From: Cryobacterium levicorallinum
Lineage (GTDB): Bacteria; Actinomycetota; Actinomycetes; Actinomycetales; Microbacteriaceae
DNA: 64,000 bases
Direction: 5' to 3'
Assembly: GCF_004402405.1 (NCBI RefSeq)
Contig: NZ_SOFE01000023.1
Location: 556,297 to 620,296, forward strand
Below the pieces are notes generated by a model. That model saw nothing but the letters and a program-made list of their open reading frames with translations. It was not told the origin of the DNA and made no database searches. Position numbers and translations under genes: made by a program. This document shows, piece after piece, positions 36,769 through 45,849 of the stretch (position 1 is its first letter; every line of letters begins with the position of its first letter).

Positions 36769-37736
36769 GCGGCGGCCCTTCTCAGTCGTTCAGCAGCGCG
36801 CAGCCGAACCGGCGTCGCGCGGGGGTTGATGGCCTTCTCCTCGTCGGATGCCAGTTCGGCTCCGCGCAGCAGCAGGGTGAAGAGCGGTTTGTGTTCGGGG
36901 AGTTCCACCGGCAGGCCGGCGGGGGCGGTTGAACCGGATGCCGCGGCGAGGGCCCGTTTGACGATGCGGTCTTCGAGCGACTGGTACGCCATAACGACGA
37001 TGCGCCCACCGACCTGCACGCGCTCGAGCGCTGCGGGAATGGCCCGCTCGAGCACGGCGAGCTCCTGGTTGACCTCGATGCGGAGCGCCTGGAAAACTCG
37101 TTTGGCCGGGTGGCCCTGCCGCTGAACGACGACCGGGGTCGCCTTCGTGATCACGTCGACGAGCTGTGCCGACCGCACGAAGGGAGTCGTTTCGCGAGCT
37201 TCGACGATGGCCTTGGCGTAGCGGGCGGACAGTTTCTCTTCGCCGTAGTCCTGAAAGATGCGCTTGAGGTCGCGTTCGCTGTAATCGGCGAGGATGCTCG
37301 CGGCTGTCAGGCCGGCGGTGCCGTCCATGCGCATATCGAGCGGGGCATCCTTCGAGTAGGAAAAGCCGCGTTCGACCCGGTCGATCTGCAGGCTGGAGAC
37401 GCCGAGGTCGAACAAGACGCCGGCGACCTCGGTGATGCCGAGCCCGTCGAGGGCTTCGCCGATGCCGTCATAGACGGTGTGCACGAGGTGGACCCGGTCG
37501 CCGAATCCCTTGAGTCGTTCCTCGGCGATGGCGAGGGCCTCGGTGTCGCGGTCGAGGCCGACGAGCGTGAGCCCCGGAAAACGGGACAGGATCGCTTCGG
37601 CGTGACCGCCCATTCCCAGCGTCGCGTCGACGAGCACGGCTCCGGGTTGTTCGAGCGCGGGGGCAAGCAGCTCGACGCAGCGTTCGAGCAGTACCGGGGT
37701 GTGGATTTTGTTGCTGGGAATGTCGTTGCTGGCCAT
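36765..37736 (-). CDS. rsmH: 16S rRNA (cytosine(1402)-N(4))-methyltransferase
   Basis: SAM-dependent RNA methyltransferase (MraW). 323 residues: N-terminal [18 protein letters not shown] site [14 protein letters not shown], then [12 protein letters not shown] and [16 protein letters not shown], all signature blocks. The frame extends to a GTG at 37787, but family homology begins at the ATG at 37736. A GGAGGGG lies about 30 bases before that ATG, so a slightly longer N-terminus is possible. It overlaps the FtsL-like gene by four bases. Confidence 0.95.
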   Translation of the reverse strand: MASNDIPSNKIHTPVLLERCVELLAPALEQPGAVLVDATLGMGGHAEAILSRFPGLTLVGLDRDTEALAIAEERLKGFGDRVHLVHTVYDGIGEALDGLGITEVAGVLFDLGVSSLQIDRVERGFSYSKDAPLDMRMDGTAGLTAASILADYSERDLKRIFQDYGEEKLSARYAKAIVEARETTPFVRSAQLVDVITKATPVVVQRQGHPAKRVFQALRIEVNQELAVLERAIPAALERVQVGGRIVVMAYQSLEDRIVKRALAAASGSTAPAGLPVELPEHKPLFTLLLRGAELASDEEKAINPRATPVRLRAAERLRRAAA

Positions 37737-37835
37737 AATGCCGGGAAAGTCCGTGAGGCCTGATTCCCCTCCATTTCGTCCTGGCACCGGGGAAGTGTGT
37801 CAGGGCAAAAACGGCGAGGAGTCAGGCGCCAGGGG

Positions 37836-38267
37836 CTAGAAGAGTCCCGGAATCACCTCCTCCGTCGTGTTGGCGTACGAGGTTTCCTGCTCGGCGAGGT
37901 ATGTGGCCCACGCTTCGCTGTCCCAAATCTCGACTCGGCTGCCAGCGCCGATGACGGTCAGTTCCCGGTCGAGCCCCGCATAGCTGCGGAGATTGCCGGG
38001 GATGGTGACGCGGTTTTGTTTGTCCGGCGTTTCGGAACTCGCTCCGGACAGGAACACCCGGAGGTAGTCGCGAGCTTGCTTGCTCGTGACCGGGGCCTGG
38101 CGAATCTTGTCGTGGAGCGTTTCGAATTCGCGGGTGCTGAACACGTAGATGCAGTGTTCCTGCCCGCGCGTCATCACCACGCCGGTGGAGAGTTCCTCCC
38201 GAAATTTCGCGGGAAGAATGATTCGACCTTTTTCGTCGAGCCGGGGGGCGTACGTGCCAAGGAACAC
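37836..38267 (-). CDS. mraZ: transcriptional regulator MraZ
   Basis: First gene of the dcw cluster; a ring-forming DNA-binding protein that regulates its own operon. 143 residues with two SpoVT/AbrB-like halves ([19 protein letters not shown], then [14 protein letters not shown]). The start is GTG at 38267 with AAAGGGG upstream. The matching operator, three TGG direct repeats ten bases apart, lies 36-63 bases upstream. Confidence 0.96.
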   Translation of the reverse strand: MFLGTYAPRLDEKGRIILPAKFREELSTGVVMTRGQEHCIYVFSTREFETLHDKIRQAPVTSKQARDYLRVFLSGASSETPDKQNRVTIPGNLRSYAGLDRELTVIGAGSRVEIWDSEAWATYLAEQETSYANTTEEVIPGLF

Positions 38268-38302
38268 GCGTACCCCTTTCTTCCGGCCAGATTCAGGTCT
38301 GC

Positions 38303-38330
38303 CTCCACTTTACTCCACCTTCAACCACTT
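38303..38330 (-). promoter_or_regulatory. MraZ-box-like operator of the dcw cluster
   Basis: On the minus strand three decamers run head to tail: TGGTTGAAGG, TGGAGTAAAG, TGGAGGCAGA. The TGG triplets are exactly ten bases apart (complements at 38305, 38315 and 38325). Known MraZ boxes are three or four short TGG-containing repeats at about ten-base spacing in front of mraZ. The dcw promoter should overlap this site; I could not fix its -10 and -35 boxes. Confidence 0.75.
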
Positions 38331-38460
38331 GTCGAAGAATTTTGACCTGTTTCCGAACTTAATCAGCAAACTGCCCCGAATTCATTGGCAACTTGCTGTG
38401 GAGGAAAAGGGAGCACACTCATTGAAAATGGATGTCTATTGCTGGTTTTTGGGCACAAAA

Positions 38461-38488
38461 AAAGGGCCGATCGGATGATCGGCCCTTT
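38461..38488 (-). terminator. intrinsic terminator after the DUF3040 gene
   Basis: AAAGGGCCGATC (38461-38472) pairs perfectly with GATCGGCCCTTT (38477-38488) around a four-base loop. On the minus strand the stem is followed by a run of seven or eight T. It is the clearest intrinsic terminator in the window and insulates the dcw promoter from upstream transcription. Confidence 0.9.
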
Positions 38489-38574
38489 GGGGCTGCAAAT
38501 TCTTGAGTTCTGGAAACCCGGTGGAGGAATCAGCTCAGGTGACTATTGGCCGTTCGCGTTACGGTCCATTCGCG

Positions 38575-38952
38575 CTACTGACCGTCTTGACGGCGGTCCC
38601 AGCGGTCGTTCAGGCGATCCATCAGCCCCTGGTTGGACTTGGCCTGCGCCGGTCGACGACCGGGTGCGGACGGTCCGGGAACACCACGGATGGCTTTGCC
38701 GGGCGAGACGGCGACGAGAACGCCACCGAACATCACAATGAAGCCGAGAATGCCGAGCCAGAGCTGTGCAATGGCTACGCCCAGAATGAGCGCGACAATG
38801 CCCGCGACGGCGAGGAGTACACCGATGGCGATGGAACGATAGTTCGGGCGGAGTCGCGAAGCACCAACGCTGGCGACGAAGTCGGCATCGTTGTGATAGA
38901 GGCTGCGCTCCATCTCTTCAAGGAGTCGCTGCTCCTGTTCCGAAAGCGGCAT
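38575..38952 (-). CDS. DUF3040 family membrane protein
   Basis: A 125-residue protein found only in actinobacteria, usually just upstream of mraZ (as Rv2169c in M. tuberculosis). It starts with the family block MPLSEQEQRLLEEMERSLY, followed by two adjacent membrane helices at about 41-60 and 64-85 and a charged Pro/Arg/Gln tail. Function is unknown; the location suggests an envelope role. It is divergent from the polyprenyl synthase. Confidence 0.88.
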   Translation of the reverse strand: MPLSEQEQRLLEEMERSLYHNDADFVASVGASRLRPNYRSIAIGVLLAVAGIVALILGVAIAQLWLGILGFIVMFGGVLVAVSPGKAIRGVPGPSAPGRRPAQAKSNQGLMDRLNDRWDRRQDGQ

Positions 38953-39072
38953 CTCATTCCCTTCCAGTTACGGGATCGAGCGGGTGGGTTGAAAAATTTG
39001 AACTGCAAAATTCGAACCGGGTAAGGTCGAACTACTCAATTCTAACCCCGCCATGGTGGCTAGGCTATACGA

Positions 39073-40239
39073 GTGCCTGAAAGCAAACGCCTGATCGACT
39101 TGGTTCAATCGCGCATCGACGAGTTCCTCATGTCCCGTGAAACAATTGTGACTCTGATCAGCTCCGATCTGACGCCTCTAACAGACTTCTCACGGCAGTT
39201 TCTCAGCGGTGGAAAGCGGTTTCGAGCCCAGTTTTGTTACTGGGGCGCGCAGAGCGTCCGTGCGGCCGATACGGGCCCAGATGCGGGCCAGTCGGGGGCG
39301 AAAACACCGGCGGCCGCAGCCGGCGGGCGAGGCGCGGCATCCACTGCCCCGGTACCGCTCGAGGCGGTCGTCTCGGCGGCCAGCGCCCTGGAAATTTTTC
39401 ATGCCGCCGCGCTCGTGCACGACGACATTATTGACAACTCGGACACCCGACGCGGGGCGCCGAGCGCCCACAAACTGTTCGAAAGTTTGCACAAGAATGC
39501 GGGCTGGTCCGGCGGTCCGGTCACGTTCGGACGGGCATCGGCAATTCTGCTCGGCGACCTGCTCCTCGGATGGAGTGACGAGCTGCTCGACGAAGGACTC
39601 GATGCGGTCGCCGACCGACCGTCGGCCCGGCGCGCTCGGCTTGAGTTCAATCACATGCGCACCGAGGTCACGGCCGGGCAATACCTCGACATTCTCGAGG
39701 AACGCGCCTGGCTGGCTCAGCCCGAATCGCAGCTGCTCGACCGTGCCCTGCGGGTCATCGTCTACAAGTCAGCCAAGTACAGCGTGCAGGCTCCGCTCGT
39801 GATCGGGGCCGCGCTTGCCGGAGCGTCGGCCGACCAGCTCAGCTCACTGCGGGCCTTCGGCCTGCCGCTCGGAATGGCTTATCAGTTGCGCGATGACCTG
39901 CTCGGGGTGTTCGGCGATGCCGCGGTGACCGGAAAACCAAGCGGGGACGACCTGACCGAGGGCAAGCGCACCGTGCTGATCGCGCTGGCTCGGGAGCGGC
40001 TAAACGACCGGGATCGACAGGCACTGGATGCCCAGCTCGGCGACCCGACGCTCGATCAGGCGCAGATTCGCGCCCTTCAGGAGCTCATCACGGCCAGCGG
40101 CGCGGTCGAGCGGGTCGAAACTTTGATCGCTGCCCAGGTCGCAGAAGCGCTGAACTCACTGGAAACCGCACCGATCACCGCCACGGCCCGGCAGACCCTG
40201 CTCGATCTGACCGATCGCGTGACGCGTCGGGCATACTGA
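39073..40239 (+). CDS. polyprenyl diphosphate synthase (IdsA type)
   Basis: Trans-prenyltransferase of 388 residues that builds geranylgeranyl or longer chains from IPP. The first aspartate motif is HDDIIDNSD (about 117-125) and the second is YQLRDDLLGVFGD. The region at 68-100 is an Ala/Gly-rich insert. The start is GTG at 39073. The position beside Rv2175c-like and PknL-like genes matches idsA2 (Rv2173). It is distinct from crtE at 61428-62474 and may serve menaquinone or other core isoprenoids. Product length cannot be read reliably. Confidence 0.88.
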   Translation: MPESKRLIDLVQSRIDEFLMSRETIVTLISSDLTPLTDFSRQFLSGGKRFRAQFCYWGAQSVRAADTGPDAGQSGAKTPAAAAGGRGAASTAPVPLEAVVSAASALEIFHAAALVHDDIIDNSDTRRGAPSAHKLFESLHKNAGWSGGPVTFGRASAILLGDLLLGWSDELLDEGLDAVADRPSARRARLEFNHMRTEVTAGQYLDILEERAWLAQPESQLLDRALRVIVYKSAKYSVQAPLVIGAALAGASADQLSSLRAFGLPLGMAYQLRDDLLGVFGDAAVTGKPSGDDLTEGKRTVLIALARERLNDRDRQALDAQLGDPTLDQAQIRALQELITASGAVERVETLIAAQVAEALNSLETAPITATARQTLLDLTDRVTRRAY

Positions 40240-40329
40240 CCGGCGCAGCCGTCGTGATCGGCGCATCCGTTTTATCGTGAGGTCATTTTGCGCCGCACGC
40301 CGGTCGCTGGCGGGCCGGACCGAAGGCGC

Positions 40330-40671
40330 TTAGGCGAGCGCCTGGGCGACGCGGCGCACCTCGGCCTTGCGTCCGGCGCGGAGGGCTTCGATCGGAGCAA
40401 CGCCGAGGCTGTCGTCGACCTCGAGCAGCCAAGTCATGGCCTGCATGTCGGTGAAGCCGTCATCGGCCAGCACGAACAGCGTGCCGCGCAGTTCCGGAAC
40501 GGGAGCTCCGTCACGTAGAAACAGGGAGGGAACCGACACGACGTTGTCCCGACGGATAGCCAGCAGGTATTTGTCGTCGATCAGGTGCCGCACGCGGCTC
40601 TGGCTCATTCCGAGGAGGTTGACAAGGGCAGGAATAGTAAGCCACTCGGGCTCTGAAGACAGATCACTCAC
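40330..40671 (-). CDS. Rv2175c-family DNA-binding protein
   Basis: A 113-residue protein with a winged helix-turn-helix start (EWLTIPALVNLLGMSQSRVR) and the C-terminal domain of the Rv2175c family (GFTDMQAMTWLLEVDDSLG). In M. tuberculosis Rv2175c is a DNA-binding substrate of the kinase PknL, coded next door. Here a PASTA kinase lies 1.6 kb away. Its target genes are not known. It is convergent with the polyprenyl synthase gene. Confidence 0.88.
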   Translation of the reverse strand: MSDLSSEPEWLTIPALVNLLGMSQSRVRHLIDDKYLLAIRRDNVVSVPSLFLRDGAPVPELRGTLFVLADDGFTDMQAMTWLLEVDDSLGVAPIEALRAGRKAEVRRVAQALA

Positions 40672-40872
40672 GTTGGTAGCTTCCCATGATTTTGGGGCCG
40701 GTACAAAACCTTCTGGAACTTTTTATCGTGATCAGTGCCAATTCGCGGCTCCGTTTCAATTGACTCCTTCTCATATTTATGAAAACCTCAGGGTGGGGAT
40801 TGCTGCACAGCAGCCGTTGCTGCGAACTTGATGTCCACATCGAGCGTGATGCACACAATGAAATGGAGCACC

Positions 40873-42225
40873 ATGTCGACTAGGGTGAAAACACAAACTA
40901 AGACAGATGCCGCGGCGCCGGCCGCACCGCGCGCCACCGTTCCGCAGACTGGCGCTGCACACGCCGGTATTGAACTGAGCATTGCTGAGGTGAGCGCTGT
41001 TGATCGTGCCAGTACTCCTGTTGCCAGCGGAACGAAGCGTCGGGTGAAGAAGGCCGCAGACCTGCGGTCCCGCCAGGCCCTGCTCACTGTGCCCATTGTG
41101 CTGGTCGGCACCCTGGCCATCAGCCTCAACCTCGCAGCCCCCGCCGAAGCCCAGGCGCTCGCCAAGAAGCCACTGAAAGCCAAGCTCGCCCAGTCCACAC
41201 CGGTTCTCGCCGCCGTTCCCACGTCGGTCGCTGCCACCGTGCAGATCGCACCGGCGCAGTACTCCGTCGTAGACGGCGACACCATCAGTGGTATCGCTGG
41301 CCGGTTCGGTCTGTCGACGGCGGCCGTGCTGGCACTGAACGGTCTCGATTCCCGGGCCCTGATCTTTCCAGGCCAGGTCTTGACCCTGACTCAGGCGGCG
41401 GCGCCGGCCGCATCCGCTGCACCGGTCTCGACGAATTATGTCGTGCAGAGCGGCGACACGATCAGCGGCATTGCAGCCACACACGGGCTAAGGACCGCCG
41501 ACCTGCTTGGAGCCAACGGCCTCAACGGCAGCAGCGTGATCTACCCCGGCCAGGTCGTGCTGCTGGCCGCTGCTGGCGCGGTGGAGGCCGTCGTGTACGT
41601 CGCGCCGGCGGTTGCGGTTGCCGCCGCCACCCACACGATTGCCTCGGGCGAGACCATCACCGCGGTCGCTGATGCGGCCGGGGTGAGCGTGCAGGCCGTG
41701 CTCGACGCCAACGGACTCGGCTGGTCGAGCATCATCTACCCCGGGCAGGTTCTGACCCTGCCCGTGACCGTGGCCCCGGCGGCCTCCATCACTCGCGCCA
41801 CCGCTGGCATCGTCACGCCGATGACCGCCGAAATGCGCCAGAACGCCCGAACCATCGTGGCGACGGGGCGCGGCGCGGGCGTGAACAATGCCGGTCTGGT
41901 GATCGCGCTGGCCGCCGCCGCCCAGGAGTCGGGGCTGCGCAATGTCAACTATGGCGACCGGGATTCCCTCGGGCTGTTCCAACAGCGCCCGAGCGCCGGC
42001 TGGGGCACCCCGGAACAGGTCATAGACCCGGTACGGGCCAGCCTGGCCTTCTTCGGCGGCGCGTCCAACCCCAACCCCGACATCACGCGCGGTCTGCTCG
42101 ACATCCCCGGCTGGGAGTCGATGACCGTCACCCAGGCCGCCCAGGCAGTGCAGATTTCAGCCTATCCCGACTACTACGCGAAGTGGGAAACATCGGCGCA
42201 GGCCTGGCTCGTCGAAATCGGTTGA
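40873..42225 (+). CDS. secreted LysM protein with a predicted peptidoglycan-lytic C-terminal domain
   Basis: A 450-residue exported protein. A hydrophobic signal or anchor lies at about 69-92 (ending APAEAQA). Three LysM modules follow at about 128-172, 190-232 and 253-296, each ending in a PGQVLTL-type strand. The C-terminal domain (about 314-450) contains ALAAAAQESGLRNVNYGDRD followed by SLGLFQQRPSAGWG. This is a lysozyme/transglycosylase-like block common in actinobacterial wall proteins, with a likely catalytic Glu in AAQESG. I chose the ATG at 40873 because GGAG lies six bases upstream; earlier in-frame ATGs exist. It probably binds and remodels wall, in line with the adjacent kinase. 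Confidence 0.82.
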   Translation: MSTRVKTQTKTDAAAPAAPRATVPQTGAAHAGIELSIAEVSAVDRASTPVASGTKRRVKKAADLRSRQALLTVPIVLVGTLAISLNLAAPAEAQALAKKPLKAKLAQSTPVLAAVPTSVAATVQIAPAQYSVVDGDTISGIAGRFGLSTAAVLALNGLDSRALIFPGQVLTLTQAAAPAASAAPVSTNYVVQSGDTISGIAATHGLRTADLLGANGLNGSSVIYPGQVVLLAAAGAVEAVVYVAPAVAVAAATHTIASGETITAVADAAGVSVQAVLDANGLGWSSIIYPGQVLTLPVTVAPAASITRATAGIVTPMTAEMRQNARTIVATGRGAGVNNAGLVIALAAAAQESGLRNVNYGDRDSLGLFQQRPSAGWGTPEQVIDPVRASLAFFGGASNPNPDITRGLLDIPGWESMTVTQAAQAVQISAYPDYYAKWETSAQAWLVEIG

Positions 42226-42313
42226 CCGAATTCAGCGCCCCGACCGGGTGTTTCCCCGGCGAACCCTGCGCGCCGCGCGCCGGGGTCGCCACCCTATTAC
42301 CTAGAATCAAGGA

Positions 42314-44296
42314 GTGAGCGTTCCCTCGACCGACCCGATGATTGGCCGTCTTATCGACGGCCGGTATCAGGTGCGCTCGCGAATCGCGCGCGGCGGCATG
42401 GCCACGGTCTACCTGGCCACCGATTTGCGGCTGGAACGTCGCGTCGCGATCAAGATCATGCACGGCCATCTGGCCGACGACAGCGCCTTCAAAATCCGCT
42501 TCATTCAGGAAGCCCGCTCGGCTGCCCGGCTCGCACACCCGAACGTCGTGAACGTCTTCGACCAGGGCCAGGACGCCGATATGGCCTACCTGGTCATGGA
42601 ATACCTGCCCGGCATCACCCTGCGCGACCTGCTCAAGGATTACGGCCGGCTCACCCCCGAACAAACCCTCGACATTCTCGAAGCCGTGCTCAGCGGGCTC
42701 GCCGCCGCCCACAAGGCCGGCATCGTGCACCGCGACGTCAAACCCGAGAATGTCTTGCTGGCCGACGACGGTCGCATTAAGATCAGCGACTTCGGCCTGG
42801 CTCGCGCCGTCAACAACAACACGGCCACCGGTCAGGCCCTGCTCGGCACCATCGCCTACCTCTCCCCCGAACTCGTCACCCGCGGCGTCGCCGATGCCCG
42901 CAGCGACATCTACGCCCTCGGCATCATGACATTCGAGATGCTGACCGGTGAGCAGCCCTACGTGGGTGAAGCCCCGATGCAGATCGCCTATCAGCACGCC
43001 AATGACACCGTGCCGATGCCGAGCACCAAGGTCGACTCAATTCCCCGCGAACTCGATGAACTCGTGCTCTGGGCCACCGCCCGCGATCCAGAAGATCGTC
43101 CCCGCGACGCCCGGGTCATGCTCGACCAACTGCACGATGTCAGCGCACTCGTGCGTGGCGGCACCCAGGAGCTGGCCCTGCAATCGACCATGGTGCTGCC
43201 CGCGAGCCTGCGCACCGGCGCCAACGCCCTGGCGGATGCCGAAACCCAGGTTTTCGGTCCCAAGCTCGCTCCCACCAAACCGCCCGCCGCGACCCTGCTC
43301 GGCATTCACCCGGTCGGCACCGGCCCGGTGGGACCGCCCGACAGCGGCGAACTGCTGGGCAAGAAGGCCGACAAGCGCAAACGCCGCGGATTCTGGCTGT
43401 TCGCCCTCGTCGTTCTCCTCGCTGCGGCTCTCGGCGGCACCGGCTGGTACTTTGGCTCTGGCCCGGGCTCCGACGTGATGCTCCCCGATTTCGCGTCGGC
43501 CTCCCCCGAAACAGCCTCGGCTGAATTAATTGAACTCGGCCTCCAGCCCCAGCTCGGTGGTGCCTTCAGCGCCACGGTCGCCGAGGGGACCGTTATCGGC
43601 ACCGATCCGGATGCCGGCAGCCGGGTGCCCCAGGACAGTCCGGTCACGGTCATCGTCTCCCAGGGCCTGCAACCGATCACGCTGCCCACGCTGGCCGGAG
43701 TTACGCAGGAGGCGGCATCCGCTCTGATCACCGATTTGAACGCCGTGGTCGGCAGCATCGACCCGGTCTTCAACGGTGACGTGCCCGAGAGCACCGTCGT
43801 GGCCGCGAGCAAGGAAACCGACGGTGCCGATGTCTCGGCCGGTGGCGAGTATTTCGAAGGCCTGACCGTGAACCTCGTCGTGTCGCTCGGGGCGATTCCA
43901 AACGTCGACGGCAAGACCGTGGCCGAGGCCACCGATATTCTGGTCGGAAAGAACTTGCTCGTCGTCTCGGGCGAGCAGACCTACAGCGACACCGTGGCCG
44001 AGGGCGACGTCATCACCGCGCAGGTTCCCGAGGGAACGATTCGCGAGGGCGCCACGCTCACCCTCGTAATCTCACGCGGCCCCGAGCCGGTCATCGTGCC
44101 CAACGTCGTGGGTATGTCCTGGAGTGACGGCAAAGGTGCCCTGACCGCCCTCGGCTTCAAACTTGCCTACAACCCCGGTGCGGATGCACCGCTCTACTCG
44201 TCGCTTATTCAGGTAGCGTCGACAGATCCAACGGCTGGCACGTCATTGCCCAAGGGCAGCACGATATCGCTCAAGCCGACGAACCCGTTCGGCTAA
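42314..44296 (+). CDS. PASTA-domain serine/threonine kinase (PknL-like)
   Basis: Membrane receptor kinase of 660 residues. The kinase domain is at about 10-270: glycine loop IARGGMATVYLATD, VAIKIM lysine, HRDVKPENVLL catalytic loop and DFGLAR. A charged juxtamembrane part (285-357) precedes one helix at about 359-380. Four extracellular PASTA repeats run to the C-terminus; such repeats bind muropeptides or lipid II. The start is GTG at 42314. The neighbours (idsA-type, Rv2175c-like, aroG) match the pknL locus rather than the pknB locus beside rodA and pbpA. M. tuberculosis PknL lacks PASTA repeats, while corynebacterial PknL has them. Confidence 0.93.
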   Translation: MSVPSTDPMIGRLIDGRYQVRSRIARGGMATVYLATDLRLERRVAIKIMHGHLADDSAFKIRFIQEARSAARLAHPNVVNVFDQGQDADMAYLVMEYLPGITLRDLLKDYGRLTPEQTLDILEAVLSGLAAAHKAGIVHRDVKPENVLLADDGRIKISDFGLARAVNNNTATGQALLGTIAYLSPELVTRGVADARSDIYALGIMTFEMLTGEQPYVGEAPMQIAYQHANDTVPMPSTKVDSIPRELDELVLWATARDPEDRPRDARVMLDQLHDVSALVRGGTQELALQSTMVLPASLRTGANALADAETQVFGPKLAPTKPPAATLLGIHPVGTGPVGPPDSGELLGKKADKRKRRGFWLFALVVLLAAALGGTGWYFGSGPGSDVMLPDFASASPETASAELIELGLQPQLGGAFSATVAEGTVIGTDPDAGSRVPQDSPVTVIVSQGLQPITLPTLAGVTQEAASALITDLNAVVGSIDPVFNGDVPESTVVAASKETDGADVSAGGEYFEGLTVNLVVSLGAIPNVDGKTVAEATDILVGKNLLVVSGEQTYSDTVAEGDVITAQVPEGTIREGATLTLVISRGPEPVIVPNVVGMSWSDGKGALTALGFKLAYNPGADAPLYSSLIQVASTDPTAGTSLPKGSTISLKPTNPFG

Positions 44297-44313
44297 TCCT
44301 GGGCCCACCTTGT

Positions 44314-44349
44314 GAAAGCGGGCCCACGATTGATCATGGGCCCGCTTTC
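44314..44349. terminator. bidirectional hairpin between pknL-like and aroG
   Basis: GAAAGCGGGCCCA (44314-44326) pairs perfectly over 13 bases with 44337-44349, around a ten-base loop, between two convergent genes. The A/T ends give short T runs on each strand. Confidence 0.85.
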
Positions 44350-44378
44350 CGGGCCCGGGCCCGGTCGATAAGAAGAGG

Positions 44379-45749
44379 CTAGCGAGCGGCTAGCTCCTCG
44401 GCCACCAGGAAGGCAAGCTCGAGCGACTGCATGTGGTTCAGGCGCGGGTCGCAGAGCGACTCGTAGCGGGTCGCCAGAGCGGCCTCATCGATGTGCTCGG
44501 AGCCGCCGAGGCACTCGGTGACGTCGTCGCCGGTGAGTTCGACGTGGATTCCACCGGGGTGGGTTCCGACGGCGCGGTGGGCCTCGAAGAAGCCCTTGAC
44601 TTCGTCGACGACATCGTCGAACCGACGCGTCTTGTAGCCGGTCGGGGTGGTGACACCGTTGCCGTGCATCGGGTCGGTCACCCAGAGCGGCGTCGCCTCG
44701 CTCGCCTTGATCGCCTCAAGCAGCGGCGGTAGGGCATCGCGCACCTTGCCGGCCCCCATGCGAGTGATGAAGGTGAGGCGGCCAGGCTCCCGGTTCGGGT
44801 CGAGCTTGTCGACCAGGCGCAGCATGTCGTCGGCCGACGTGGTCGGGCCGAGCTTGACCCCGATCGGGTTGCGCACCCGGGAGAGGAAGTCGACGTGGGC
44901 GCCGTCGAGATCGCGGGTGCGTTCCCCGATCCAGATGAAGTGGGCCGAGGTGTTGTATGGCGTGCCGGTGCGGGAGTCGATGCGCGTCATCGGGCGCTCG
45001 TAGTCCATCAACAGGCCTTCGTGGCTGGTGTAGAACTCGGTGCGCCGCATGGCTTCGAAGTCGGCGCCACAGGCGATCATGAATTTAATTGCGCGGTCGA
45101 TGTCCTTGGCCAGGCCCTCGTAGCGCTGGTTGGCCGGGTTCTTGGCGAAGCCCTGGTTCCAGCTGTGCACCTGCCGTAGATCGGCGAAGCCACCCTGGGT
45201 GAATGCGCGAATGAGATTGAGAGTGGATGCTGCCGTGTGGTACGCCTTGACGAGCCGGTCGGGGTCGGCTTCGCGCGATTCGGGGGTGAACGGGTAGCCG
45301 TTGACGATGTCACCGCGGTAGGCGGGCAGGGTCACGTCACCGCGGGTTTCGAAGTCGCTCGAGCGCGGCTTGGCGAACTGGCCAGCCATCCGCCCCATCT
45401 TGATCACGGGCATCGATGCGCCGTAGGTGAGTACAACCGCCATCTGCAGCACGGTCTTCACCCGATTCCGGATCTGGTCGGCGGTGGCGCCGCTGAACGT
45501 TTCGGCACAGTCGCCGCCCTGCAGCAAAAATCCCTGCCCGCCCGCGGCCTGCGCGAGCCGGTCACGCAAAATGTCGACCTCACCGGCAAAGACCAGCGGC
45601 GGTTGGGTCGCCAATTCGGCGGATGCCGCGGCCACCTTGTCGGCGTCCGGCCAAGTCGGCTGCTGCTTGATCGGTAGGGTGCGCCAGTGGTCGAGACCCG
45701 TGATGACAGAGGCTTCTGCGGCAACAATGGGCTCGGTGGGGTCTACCAC
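44379..45749 (-). CDS. aroG: 3-deoxy-7-phosphoheptulonate synthase, class II
   Basis: First enzyme of the shikimate pathway (PEP + erythrose-4-P to DAHP). The 456-residue length and blocks such as GGDCAETFSG, FAKPRSSDFE, VTDPMHGNG and GGIHVELTGDDVTECLGG are those of plant-like class II enzymes. The frame is open to 45839, but the GTG at 45749 has AGGA eight bases upstream and fits family N-termini. The mycobacterial homologue (Rv2178c) sits at the same locus and is feedback-regulated together with chorismate mutase. Confidence 0.95.
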   Translation of the reverse strand: MVDPTEPIVAAEASVITGLDHWRTLPIKQQPTWPDADKVAAASAELATQPPLVFAGEVDILRDRLAQAAGGQGFLLQGGDCAETFSGATADQIRNRVKTVLQMAVVLTYGASMPVIKMGRMAGQFAKPRSSDFETRGDVTLPAYRGDIVNGYPFTPESREADPDRLVKAYHTAASTLNLIRAFTQGGFADLRQVHSWNQGFAKNPANQRYEGLAKDIDRAIKFMIACGADFEAMRRTEFYTSHEGLLMDYERPMTRIDSRTGTPYNTSAHFIWIGERTRDLDGAHVDFLSRVRNPIGVKLGPTTSADDMLRLVDKLDPNREPGRLTFITRMGAGKVRDALPPLLEAIKASEATPLWVTDPMHGNGVTTPTGYKTRRFDDVVDEVKGFFEAHRAVGTHPGGIHVELTGDDVTECLGGSEHIDEAALATRYESLCDPRLNHMQSLELAFLVAEELAAR

Positions 45750-45849
45750 GGGATAGTTCCTGTTTTCTCTGCTGGACCGGTAACGCGCGCCGGCTACGAA
45801 ATGGATGAGGTGCTGCAACGCGCACGGCGCAGACAGCACTTCTGGCAGC

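Larger units (their letters stand above)
38268..38574. other. gene-free 307-base dcw promoter region
   Basis: No coding frame with actinobacterial codon use is visible. It holds the MraZ-box array near mraZ, an AT-rich stretch at about 38330-38460 that probably contains the dcw promoter, and the T-tract terminator of the DUF3040 gene. Confidence 0.7.

Noticed and set aside
40672..40872. c-di-AMP (ydaO-type) riboswitch before the LysM gene
   Set aside because: These often precede actinobacterial wall hydrolases, but the conserved core strings are not present; a covariance search would settle it.
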